Both the position numbers and the translations under genes were made by a program. The notes below the pieces were generated by a model. The model ran no database searches, was not told the DNA's origin, and worked only from the letters and a program-made list of their open reading frames with translations. From Pseudomonas frederiksbergensis (GTDB lineage: Bacteria; Pseudomonadota; Gammaproteobacteria; Pseudomonadales; Pseudomonadaceae), in NCBI RefSeq assembly GCF_000802155.2, contig NZ_JQGJ02000009.1, positions 124,001 to 188,000 on the forward strand: 64,000 nucleotides of DNA, written 5' to 3'. Shown piece by piece: positions 27,689 to 35,508 of the stretch; position 1 is the first letter of the stretch, and each line of letters starts with the position of its first letter.

Positions 27689-27720
27689 TTTGTGGCGAGG
27701 GATTTATCCCCTCGCCACAA
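27689..27720. repeat. REP palindrome (GTGGCGAGGG type)
   Basis: TTGTGGCGAG pairs with CTCGCCACAA around GGATTTATCCC. This is a typical Pseudomonas REP placed between speC and the opuCA relic. Confidence 0.8.
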
Positions 27721-27736
27721 AAGCAGTCGTGCTTGG

Positions 27737-27871
27737 TCAGACTGAGGCAGTCTCGGCCGGCGAGACAAGGCTGGTCTTGCCCCCGCGCGAACGTCCGGAG
27801 CTCAGATACTCGGCAATCGATTGCTGGGTCACTTCGCCGAGGAACACCCGTTCGGCATCCAGCACCGGCAT
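27737..27871 (-). pseudogene. Relic of the 3' end of an opuCA gene
   Basis: The last 44 codons plus the stop of an opuCA-like gene: MPVLDAERVFLGEVTQQSIA, then EYLSSGRSRGGKTSLVSPAE. Protein and DNA align without gaps to the end of the intact opuCA at 31712-31846. By hand alignment about 22 of 135 bases differ (about 84% identity), so it is not a recent copy. Its upstream side is joined directly to a decayed transposase fragment. It has no start of its own and cannot give a working protein. Confidence 0.9.
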
Positions 27872-27968
27872 GTTTTAAGCGTGCGCCGGACAGCGATGCG
27901 ACATTATCCGCTGTAGCCGCCACGCGGTGCATCAGGCCTGATTCGTCGTCACCGATGTGGGTTTTGGA
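27872..27968 (-). pseudogene. Decayed IS5-family transposase fragment 1
   Basis: The minus-strand frame reads KTHIGDDESGLMHRVAATAD followed by NV, matching the IS5-type segment K-x-HIGVDx(D/E)SGLVHxVVxTAANV with two residues lost. It runs straight into the opuCA relic. No inverted repeats or complete element remain. Confidence 0.72.
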
Positions 27969-28045
27969 GCGATGTCGCTTTTTTTCATCTTTGTCTCGGT
28001 AGCTCGCTCCGATAAGACATAGGGATGTTTGAATGTAATGGCACT

Positions 28046-28216
28046 TCATTTTTTTAGCTTAAGCTTCAGCACCCGCTCCTCCGTATCGCCATCTTGACTG
28101 ATTTTTTTGGGGTCGCCGGTGTATTTGCATACATTCTCGCCATTCTCAATGACAAGCTTGCCTTCACTTAGATTGAATTGCGTAAGGTTGTCATCGTGAT
28201 TCTCTCCGTACCAAAT
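28046..28216 (-). pseudogene. Orphan 3' fragment of an unidentified gene
   Basis: A 56-codon open stretch ending in TGA reads IWYGENHDDNLTQFNLSEGK and continues to DTEERVLKLKLKK. It has plausible protein-like composition but no start, and it is fused at its 5' side to IS5 fragment 2 in another frame. It looks like the tail of a disrupted gene. I do not recognise the family. Confidence 0.5.
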
Positions 28217-28223
28217 ATTTCTT

Positions 28224-28359
28224 AGCCGCTATGACCACAATGCTGTGCGCCGGGCCTGACTCGTCGTCGGCGTTGATGTGAGCTTGGCGCCGAAATAATA
28301 CTGGTCACCTTTCTGGGGTTGCTCATCTCAGGGGCGCGTTTGCCATCTTCGTCTTGGTC
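28224..28359 (-). pseudogene. Decayed IS5-family transposase fragment 2
   Basis: Minus-strand segments read DEDGKRAPEMSNPQKGDQYY, then FGAK and (after a one-base shift) INADDESGPAHSIVVIAA. This matches the IS5-type transposase stretch KDGKRDPEMHQTKKGxQYYFGxKxHIGVDxxSGLVHSVVxTAA. It covers the same part of the transposase as fragment 1 but differs in sequence, so the two come from different copies. Confidence 0.78.
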
Positions 28360-28642
28360 TAACTGGGCGCATGAGTCAACGGGTTATCGACGATGGTGCC
28401 TTGACGCTTCCCTGAGTCCGTTTATTGATAAATTAACGGTTGGTTATGAGGAAAACGTTTAGGTAAGGCCTGTGAACTGTAAGTTCTGACAGTAGGCGCG
28501 TCGAAGTAATTATCGAACACTGAAGGCCGGTTTTTTCTAAGTCTAAATGGAACGGGTATTTAGATTGTGCTCAGGTGCGCAGTCTTTCTGAACGGATTTT
28601 TAATGCTGGCGGAGTTTAGCGCGAAGAGCGCTAGGAGCGATC
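28360..28642. other. AT-rich leader before the first halovibrin-like gene
   Basis: About 280 bases with no convincing gene. An 80-codon frame (28567-28809) overlaps the start of the next gene and is rejected. The stretch presumably holds that gene's promoter. Confidence 0.4.
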
Positions 28643-30088
28643 ATGTGCAAGCGTCGGATCATACAGGTAATGAATACTTCTTTGTTTTTGGGGGTTGTAT
28701 CAGCTTCCAGCGTGTTACAGGCAGACCCAGGCACCGATACCGCAAAATTGATGGAATACTGGTATCGATTGACTGCACGAGACTGTGGAAGCGGCAGGTT
28801 GGCATCTGATTGCTCTGGTTTGATACTTCGAGGAATTGATAGTAAGCGGGCCTTTTTACCGTGGGATAGTAGTCCGTTTTCACATAGCGTTGAAGCAGGT
28901 GGGGAGGGCATTGCGGCGGGTGGCACGTCGGTTTCATATTCAAGAAAAGATGTAGAGTTCAACGGGCTAGGCATGCTTAGGTTCAACGGTTTTGCCTTGA
29001 TGCCAAACGATTTTATCGATGAAAAGAAGCAATTTAAGATTAAAGTGCTGTGCGCCTTTCCTATTGACTCCTGGACGGCTTACCGAACCAATAACGGCTG
29101 CGGTGACTATCAGGAGAACGCGAATACACTGGGCGTCGTCGAGGACTATTGCCAGAAACTGAGCATCAGCAATGCCAAGGCGTGGATGGAGCACTATGAC
29201 CGGCAAACCCGGGATCCTGAAGCGACCAAGGCGCACAGATTTCAATGCGGTTTCGATACCACGAAAGATTACTTCGGCACCTATAACAAGGCCGATGCAT
29301 TCAACACCTTTGTCGAAGCACGAAAAATTCTTGCCACCGATTCTGATGAGAAGGGCGATGCGATAAATACCCAGTCTGAGCTGCGTATTGAAACCTGGCC
29401 GGATAATAAATATTGGAAAAGAGACTGGAGCAGCCAGGAACGGGTGAAGTTTGATGCGTCGGTCGCCAGTGATGGCGACTCAGCGAAGGCCACGTATCTA
29501 GAACTTCCCATTGCCGCATTTATTTATGAAAGTGGTGTGGATTATATTGACAGAACTACGACAACGTATACCGCGCGTGATCTCGCTCGAGATGATCAGC
29601 ACCGTTGGGTGGAGCAAGGTAATACTTGGAGACCCATCGTCAAAATACAATTTCCGAATTCGATCGCTGAAGACGCGAAATTTCTTTACGTTCCCGTCGA
29701 CCAGCACGTTCAGCCCCCCGTGGATAGTCGTTCCTGCGACAACTACATAGAAAAAATCGAGTGGGATAACAATTATGTAGAACCCGTCCTTGGAAAAATT
29801 TCATCACTCAAGATCACGCCTACGGCGTGCGGTAGAAAAGCCGGCGTAGGGAAAACCAACGTCGTTTTGGCCGAGTTGGCGATCAAGGCTGCTGCCCTTG
29901 ACCCGAATCGCAAGGACTGGAGTTTCGACAACATGGGCAGCAGCATGCGTCGGCAGCTGGCCTGTCATCTTGATTCCCCCGATATCGCCGAGAATAAATC
30001 GATGTGGAGCCTTGAGCCCGCGCGTCCCTACGTTGCCCATGACGTGATTATGAAGTTGCCGGGCAATAACCGGTGCAATCCTCATTGA
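28643..30088 (+). CDS. Secreted protein, halovibrin (HvnA/HvnC)-like, with a DUF2599-like C-terminus (tentative)
   Basis: A 481-aa protein with an N-terminal signal peptide (about 1-27, ending SSVLQA). Residues 35-110 carry a pattern shared with the next gene: YWYRLTARDCGS, CSGLILRG, PWDSSPFS and VSYSRKD. Cysteine-bearing blocks CAFPIDS, NNGCGDY and QCGFD follow, then ELRIETWPDN and LPIAAFIYESG near 245-300. The tail (from ~370) with SCDNYIEKIEW and SSLKITPTACGRK looks like DUF2599. The N-terminal pattern recalls pseudomonad proteins annotated as halovibrins, a group named after secreted Vibrio NAD-acting enzymes. AGGAGCGATC precedes the ATG. Catalytic function is unproven. Confidence 0.72.
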   Translation: MCKRRIIQVMNTSLFLGVVSASSVLQADPGTDTAKLMEYWYRLTARDCGSGRLASDCSGLILRGIDSKRAFLPWDSSPFSHSVEAGGEGIAAGGTSVSYSRKDVEFNGLGMLRFNGFALMPNDFIDEKKQFKIKVLCAFPIDSWTAYRTNNGCGDYQENANTLGVVEDYCQKLSISNAKAWMEHYDRQTRDPEATKAHRFQCGFDTTKDYFGTYNKADAFNTFVEARKILATDSDEKGDAINTQSELRIETWPDNKYWKRDWSSQERVKFDASVASDGDSAKATYLELPIAAFIYESGVDYIDRTTTTYTARDLARDDQHRWVEQGNTWRPIVKIQFPNSIAEDAKFLYVPVDQHVQPPVDSRSCDNYIEKIEWDNNYVEPVLGKISSLKITPTACGRKAGVGKTNVVLAELAIKAAALDPNRKDWSFDNMGSSMRRQLACHLDSPDIAENKSMWSLEPARPYVAHDVIMKLPGNNRCNPH

Positions 30089-30134
30089 AAGGGTGAGATC
30101 AGCCTGTTGGCCTGTCTAGGAACGAGGAGAGAAC

Positions 30135-31708
30135 ATGACAAGTTTTATTCGTAAAGAATCAACAAGGATGCTGATACTGCTGGCGAGCTTTTGTCTCTCT
30201 CCACTGTCTTTTGGCGAAGCGCTGGTGGTGGATGAGGCCATCCAATCAGGAGAGGCAACGGCGGCTGCCTTGACCCGTAACTACTACGACATGGCAGTTA
30301 ACTGCGGCTCCCCCACGGCCCCCGCTTTTTTATGCTCAGGTGTCGTGGCACGCACGACCAATGCAGGGACCTTTGATCCTTGGGACCATAGTGAATTTTC
30401 CAGGAAAACCGGCGCAGTTTCGTTTTCTTACCTGAGGGCCGACTCCAAGTTTGGTGCTGCGCCTTGGGGCAACAACGAAGCCAGGCATGGCTATATTTTT
30501 TATCCTACCCTCCAGGCTCCGCAGGGAAAAATAAGGCCGTCGATTATCTGTTATTTCCCCTACGACGGCGCAACGATCTATCGCAGCAAACCAGGCGCTC
30601 GCGGCTGCCGTGACAGCATTACTCAGTTCGTCTATCCCTTGAGTAAACCCTGCAATGAACAGAATATTTTCACGGCCAAGGCCTGGCTGGCCCATTTTCG
30701 AAGGGTGAGTTACGGAAATCCCGCCAGTTGCGCATGGATGCTCAACGATGCGTTGGATGAGCAAGCGGTGGCCAACTTCAACGCGGGGCTGCAAGTCAGA
30801 AAACTTGTTGAGCTTGAGGTTGGCGGCGCCAGTTTTAACTTCAAAAATCACAACGAACTTCGAATCGAAACCTGGCCGGAAAAGAATCCCATACCGCTGC
30901 CTATCCAGGCGTTTTTCTGGATATCCGGCTCAAACGATCTGGCGGCGTCCAAAATCGACCAAAAAAATATCATGAGCGCACCAATGGCCTTTTTGTCCCC
31001 ATCGTTCGTGTCACATTGCCCCCCAATCCACAGAGCCACTTCAGTTTCCAATATGTGAGTGCGGACCAGGCAATCCCTGCGGTTGTCCCGACACCGGCTT
31101 TGGTTGCGCCCACCGTTCCCAAGGCTTACAGCTCCGTATCCGGCGACCGTCTTAACACCAGCGATATCTACCGAGATGAATATCTCATCGTGCAATTACC
31201 CACCGATGGAATTGCGGCCGCTGATACCTTGAGCATTCGTTGGGGAGGCCGCGTGCCATACAGCAGCCCGCCGGTCCTCTATGGCGAACTTCCGGCGAAC
31301 AAGCAGGTGCAGATTCCCCGCACCGAGGTAGTCGACAGCATCGGGCTTACCGTACCGGTGAGCTACACCATTAAAAAAAGCGACACCGGTGAAACCATGG
31401 AGTCTGAAGCGCGTTTTTTGACTATTGATCCCCAGGCTCTTTTTCTTCCCGCACCCAGTTACTCGTCGGGGACTGTCACGGTCAACGCTCCAGCTCCGTC
31501 CGGCTCGACCTTACGCGTACGAGCCGTGGGAGATAGCGTTCTTGATACGACCCACCAGTTGGTGACAGCCAGTAGACCCAACCTTTTTGTTCTTGACCCG
31601 ATCTGGGTTTCGAAAAACAAGGGTAGAACGGTAGAGATCAACTATTCGGTGTTCACCAAGCTCAGCCCGCAGTGGTTGTTTTCCCAGGTGCTCCGGGTCC
31701 AGCTATAG
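30135..31708 (+). pseudogene. Second halovibrin-like secreted protein, frameshifted in an A7 run
   Basis: A paralogue of the preceding gene, 46 bases downstream, with AGGAGAGAAC before ATG 30135 and a signal peptide (about 1-28). Shared blocks: NYYDMAVNCGS, FLCSGVVAR, FDPWDHSEFS, VSFSYLRADS, CYFPYDG, ELRIETWPEKN and LPIQAFFW. The frame stops at 31058. Homology continues in the -1 frame from the seven A residues at 30961-30967 (VPIVRVTLPPNPQSHFSFQY) to TAG at 31706-31708. One more A would restore an uninterrupted gene of about 525 codons. The rejoined tail looks like two immunoglobulin-like beta domains (DTLSIRWGG, VPVSYTIKKSDTGE), unlike the DUF2599-like tail of its neighbour. It could be a mutation, a sequencing error or programmed slippage. 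Confidence 0.75.
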
Positions 31709-31711
31709 GCG

Positions 31712-32869
31712 TCAGGCCGACGCGGCCTCGGCCGGCGAAACAATACTGGTCTTGCCCCCACGGGACTTGCCGGAGCTCAAGTACTCGGCAATCGATTCCT
31801 GAGTCACTTCGCCAAGAAACACCCGCTCGGCATCCAGCACCGGCAGCCACGAGCGATTGAACTCGTACATGCGCGACAGCAAGATCCGCAGGTGTTCGTC
31901 GTAGGCGGCGGTGGCGTTGAATTCCCGCAGAAATTGCCCGCAGGTTCCGGCCTGACGGTACAAGTCACGGCGGCGCACGTAGCCCAGGGCTTTGTTCTCG
32001 GCACAGGTGACCACCACGTAGCGCCGGTCATGTTCGTCCATCAGTTCCAGCGCCTCGTTTACCGGCGTCTCGGGGCTGACCGACGGAGCGTTGTCCGCCG
32101 CGTCTTCGGCCTTGACCAGCAGCAGACGCTTAAGCGTGCTGTCCTGGCCGACGAAGTTGCTGACAAACTCGTCGGCCGGATGCGCCAGCAGCGTGTCCGG
32201 GTGATCACATTGCACCAGCTTGCCGGCGCGGAAGATCGCGATCTTGTCCCCCAGCTTGATGGCCTCGTCGATGTCGTGGCTGACCATGATCACGGTCTTG
32301 TTCAGCGCCCGTTGCATCTCGAAGAACTCGTTCTGGATCATCTCGCGGTTGATCGGATCGACCGCGCCAAAGGGTTCGTCCATCAGCAACAGCGGCGCAT
32401 CGGCCGCCAGGGCGCGGATCACGCCGATCCGTTGCTGCTGGCCACCCGACAATTCACGCGGGTAGCGGTGCAGGTATTGCTTGGGTTCGAGCTTGATCAT
32501 GCTCATCAATTCGCGGGCGCGGTCGTGGCATTTCTGTTTATCCCAACCCAGCAGGCGCGGGACGACGGTGATGTTTTCCTCGATGGTCATGTTAGGGAAC
32601 AGGCCGATCTGCTGGATCACGTAGCCGATGTTGCGGCGCAGGGTCACTTCATCGAGGCCGGTGGTGTCTTCGCCATTGATCAAGACCTTGCCCGAGGTCG
32701 GCGGGATCAGTCGGTTGATCATCTTCAGCGTGGTGCTTTTGCCACAGCCCGACGGCCCGAGGAACACGCAGATCTCGCCTTCGTTGACGGTCAGGTTCAC
32801 CGAGTCCACGGCTTTGACATCCTTGCCGTTGCTCTTGAAGGTTTTGCTGAGGTTTTGAAGTTCGATCAT
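31712..32869 (-). CDS. opuCA: Osmoprotectant ABC transporter, ATP-binding subunit with CBS domains
   Basis: A 385-aa cytoplasmic ATPase of the OpuC/OpuA type, powering glycine betaine/choline-type solute uptake. Walker A is GPSGCGKST (about 38-46), the signature LSGGQQQR and Walker B LLLMDEPFGAVD. Two CBS domains follow (about 255-370), which in OpuA-type systems sense ionic strength. It overlaps opuCB by four bases (ATGA) and is last in the operon. Its stop lies three bases from the end of the converging halovibrin-like gene. A diverged copy of its last 44 codons lies at 27737-27871. Confidence 0.92.
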   Translation of the reverse strand: MIELQNLSKTFKSNGKDVKAVDSVNLTVNEGEICVFLGPSGCGKSTTLKMINRLIPPTSGKVLINGEDTTGLDEVTLRRNIGYVIQQIGLFPNMTIEENITVVPRLLGWDKQKCHDRARELMSMIKLEPKQYLHRYPRELSGGQQQRIGVIRALAADAPLLLMDEPFGAVDPINREMIQNEFFEMQRALNKTVIMVSHDIDEAIKLGDKIAIFRAGKLVQCDHPDTLLAHPADEFVSNFVGQDSTLKRLLLVKAEDAADNAPSVSPETPVNEALELMDEHDRRYVVVTCAENKALGYVRRRDLYRQAGTCGQFLREFNATAAYDEHLRILLSRMYEFNRSWLPVLDAERVFLGEVTQESIAEYLSSGKSRGGKTSIVSPAEAASA

Positions 32870-33519
32870 TTGAGGAGCCCTTTAGGAGTCAGCGAGCGTT
32901 GCAGCCATTGCAGAAGCAGGTCGGCGAAGATGGCCAGGAGGCTGACCAGCACGGCGCCGACGATCAGCATCGACATGTCGCTGCGGCTGATGGAAGCGAG
33001 GATGAGCACGCCCAGGCCACCGGCGCCGATAGTGGCGGCGATGGTCATGACGCCGATGTTCATGACCACGGCGGTGCGTACGCCGGCCAGGATCACCGGC
33101 ACGGCGATGGGCAGTTCGACCATGCGCAGGCGCTGGCCGAAGGTCATGCCGATGCCGCGGGCGGCTTCACGGATGCCCGGCTCGACGCCGGTCAGGGCCA
33201 GGTAGGTGTTGCGCATGATCGGCAACAGCGAATAGAGAAACACCGCACTGATCGCCGGCATTGGCCCCAGGCCTTGGCCGAACTTGGAATAGAACGGCAA
33301 CAGCAGGCCGAACAGGGCGATCGACGGAATCGTCAGCAGCACCGTGGCGCTGGCCTGCAGCGGGCCGGCGAGCGCCGGGAAGCGGGTCATGAAAATGCCC
33401 AGCGGCACGCCGATGACAATCGCCAGGGTAACGGCGATGCCCACCAGGGTGATGTGCTGCCAGGTCAGGTGCAGCACCAGCGGCCAATCCAGATGGGAAA
33501 AGGCGTCAAGAAAATCCAT
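32866..33519 (-). CDS. opuCB: Osmoprotectant ABC transporter permease
   Basis: A 217-aa inner-membrane permease with about five to six helices and the binding-protein-dependent permease (EAA) loop REAARGIGMTFGQRLRMVELP. Helices are visible from ITLVGIAVTLAIVIGVPLGIF onward. It starts 15 bases after opuCC and overlaps opuCA by four bases. With the second permease it would form a heterodimeric channel. The B/D naming follows P. aeruginosa/B. subtilis usage and is by position and similarity. Confidence 0.88.
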   Translation of the reverse strand: MDFLDAFSHLDWPLVLHLTWQHITLVGIAVTLAIVIGVPLGIFMTRFPALAGPLQASATVLLTIPSIALFGLLLPFYSKFGQGLGPMPAISAVFLYSLLPIMRNTYLALTGVEPGIREAARGIGMTFGQRLRMVELPIAVPVILAGVRTAVVMNIGVMTIAATIGAGGLGVLILASISRSDMSMLIVGAVLVSLLAIFADLLLQWLQRSLTPKGLLK

Positions 33520-33534
33520 GGCTTTTCCTCCAGG

Positions 33535-34437
33535 TCATTGGGTTGAGAGCAGCGAATGCTGGCGCAGGAAATCGGCGGCAACGGCGGAAGGGCTTTGGTG
33601 AACGACGTCCACGCGGGCATTGAGCTGGCGCATGGTTTCATCGTCGAACAGTTCGGCGAGGGGCTTGAGCTGCGCCGCCAGTTGCGGGTGGGCGTCGAGG
33701 AACGCCTGGCGTACCACTGGCGCGGCGGTGTAATCAGGGAAGTAATGCTTGTCGTCTTCCAGCAGCTTCAGTTTGAAAGCATTCAGGCGCCCGTCGGTGG
33801 TATAGACCAAGCCGGCGAACACCTGGCTGTTGCGCAGCGCGGTATAGACCAGGCCCGCATCCATCTGGCGGATATTCTTGCGGGTCAGGTTCATGCCGTA
33901 CCGCTTGACCATGCCCGCCAAACCGTCGGAACGGTTGGCGAACTCGGTGTCCAGCGCCACCAGGTGATTTTCGTCGGCCTCGGCCTGCAACACCGTGTTC
34001 AACTGGCTGATGGAGTTGATCTGCGGGTATTTCTTCGCGACTTTCTCCGGCAGGGCCAAGGCGTAGGTGTTGCTGAATTTCGATGGCGCGAGCCAGGCCA
34101 GGCCTTTTTTCGCGTCGAGTTCTTTCACCCGGGCGTACGACTGGGCGCTGTCGAGTTTCTCGGTGACATGGTTGTAGGCCACCAACGACACGCCGGTGTA
34201 TTCCCAGAGCAGGTCCAGTTGTCCGCTCTCCTGGGCGCTCCGGGCCAGGTTGCTTCCAAGTCCACCGGTGATCTGCGCGTCGTAGCCTTTGCCGCGCAGG
34301 TATTGGGCGGTGATTTCTGCCAGCAGCGTCTGCTCGGTAAACACTCGGGCGCCGAGGCGAATCAGCGGGTTTTCAGCGGCCTGGGCAAATCCTGCGAACA
34401 GCAGGACGCAGCCCAGTATCAAGCTCAACTTCTTCAT
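33535..34437 (-). CDS. opuCC: Osmoprotectant ABC transporter, substrate-binding protein
   Basis: A 300-aa periplasmic binding protein with a signal peptide (MKKLSLILGCVLLFAGFAQA). It belongs to the OpuAC-type cluster (IRLGARVFTEQTLLAEI, GGLGSNLARSAQESGQLDLLWEYTG). No lipobox Cys follows the signal, so it is probably soluble in the periplasm. It lies between the two permease genes in the order permease-binding protein-permease-ATPase. The ligand is probably betaine/choline-like but cannot be fixed from sequence alone. Confidence 0.9.
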   Translation of the reverse strand: MKKLSLILGCVLLFAGFAQAAENPLIRLGARVFTEQTLLAEITAQYLRGKGYDAQITGGLGSNLARSAQESGQLDLLWEYTGVSLVAYNHVTEKLDSAQSYARVKELDAKKGLAWLAPSKFSNTYALALPEKVAKKYPQINSISQLNTVLQAEADENHLVALDTEFANRSDGLAGMVKRYGMNLTRKNIRQMDAGLVYTALRNSQVFAGLVYTTDGRLNAFKLKLLEDDKHYFPDYTAAPVVRQAFLDAHPQLAAQLKPLAELFDDETMRQLNARVDVVHQSPSAVAADFLRQHSLLSTQ

Positions 34438-34462
34438 AAACGATTCCTTTATCCAGCCAGGC

Positions 34463-35179
34463 TCAGGACGGTCGCAGACCGCGTTCCAGCCAGAGGCGGC
34501 TGGCCAGTGTCACCAGGCCGTCGAGCAGCAACGCCAGCAGGGCGGTGCAGGCTGCGCCGAGCAGCAATTGCGGCTGGTTGTTCAAGGCGATGCCAGGAAA
34601 GATCAGGCTGCCGAGGCTGTTGGCGCCGATCAGGAACGCCAGGGGCGCGGTGCCGACGTTGATCGCCAGGGCCACGCGCACGCCGCCGACGATAATCGGC
34701 ACGGCGTTGGGCAACTCGACTTTCCACAATACTTGGCGCGGGGTCATGCCGATGCCGACGGCGGCTTCCTTGAGGGAACCCTGGACGTTTTTCAGGCCTT
34801 CATAGGTGTTGCGCACAATGGGCAATAGAGAGGCGAGGAACAGGGCGAAGATGGCGGGACCGCTGCCGATGCCCAGGAAACCCAGAGCGATGGCCAGCAC
34901 GGCCAGGGGTGGCACGGTGTTGCCGATGTTGAACACTTGCATGAAGCGTTCGGCGCGCCCGACCATGCCGGGGCGGCTGAGGGCGATGCCGGCGGGGATG
35001 CCGACAATCAGGGCCGCCAGCATGGAGGCCAGGACAAGCATCAGGTGCGCTTGCAGGTAGAACAGCAGATCGTCGTGGTAGCGTTGGATCGTATCGATGC
35101 CGATCCAGTGGACCAACAGGGCCAGGAGGGCGACGACGACCGCTCCCCCGATAAGCCCTTTGCCATAGCGGATAGCCAC
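34463..35179 (-). CDS. opuCD: Osmoprotectant ABC transporter permease
   Basis: A 238-aa inner-membrane permease, first gene of the operon. The EAA-type loop is KEAAVGIGMTPRQVLWKVELP; helices include GLIGGAVVVALLALLVHWIG, HLMLVLASMLAALIVGIPAG and the C-terminal LLLGAACTALLALLLDGLV. I start at GTG 35179 (VAIRYGKGL), which has AGGAG at good spacing; the longer frame from 35458 has an unlikely hydrophilic extension. The 329-base gap to divergent prfC should hold the promoter. Confidence 0.88.
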   Translation of the reverse strand: MAIRYGKGLIGGAVVVALLALLVHWIGIDTIQRYHDDLLFYLQAHLMLVLASMLAALIVGIPAGIALSRPGMVGRAERFMQVFNIGNTVPPLAVLAIALGFLGIGSGPAIFALFLASLLPIVRNTYEGLKNVQGSLKEAAVGIGMTPRQVLWKVELPNAVPIIVGGVRVALAINVGTAPLAFLIGANSLGSLIFPGIALNNQPQLLLGAACTALLALLLDGLVTLASRLWLERGLRPS

Positions 35180-35465
35180 AGGCGGACTCCTTTGTCTTTC
35201 AGTCGGCGCACGCTTGCCCGTACGGCAAACCGTCAGGTCGCCGGGAAAACGTTCGCGAGAAGCAGCTCTGTTCAGTGCCGGTAAAAAGGCCTGTAAATTG
35301 AGCCATGAGCGCAGCCTCGTCAGGCTAACTTGCTGATTTTGCAGACCCTGACGAATAGCCTTGTCAGGGTGGTGGACGTCTTCACGGGGCGAAAGGTTCC
35401 CACGTAGGGGGGCATTTGGCCACCCCGAATGTGCCCAATGGTTCGGTTCCTGGCACAAGTTGAGC
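35180..35465. other. Intergenic region between divergent opuCD and prfC
   Basis: It holds the promoters of both units. No open frame with a convincing start is seen, and no operator could be named. Confidence 0.45.
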
Positions 35466-35471
35466 TATAAT
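35466..35471 (+). promoter_or_regulatory. Perfect -10 hexamer upstream of prfC
   Basis: TATAAT lies 37 bases before the prfC start. The matching -35 is weak (TTCGGT at 35443-35448 with a 17-base spacer), so this is a candidate only. Confidence 0.5.
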
Positions 35472-35508
35472 CGCCGCCCTTTTTGAATCACCTGCCAGGC
35501 GATTTCCC

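Noticed and set aside
28567..28809. 80-codon frame ahead of the first halovibrin-like gene
   Set aside because: It overlaps the well-supported start and signal peptide of that gene in another frame and lacks a good ribosome site.
35451..35466. Sigma-54-like motif TGGCAC...GCT upstream of prfC
   Set aside because: The -24 half fits, but the -12 half lacks the TT; a TATAAT overlaps it, and prfC is a housekeeping gene. Chance match is likeliest.
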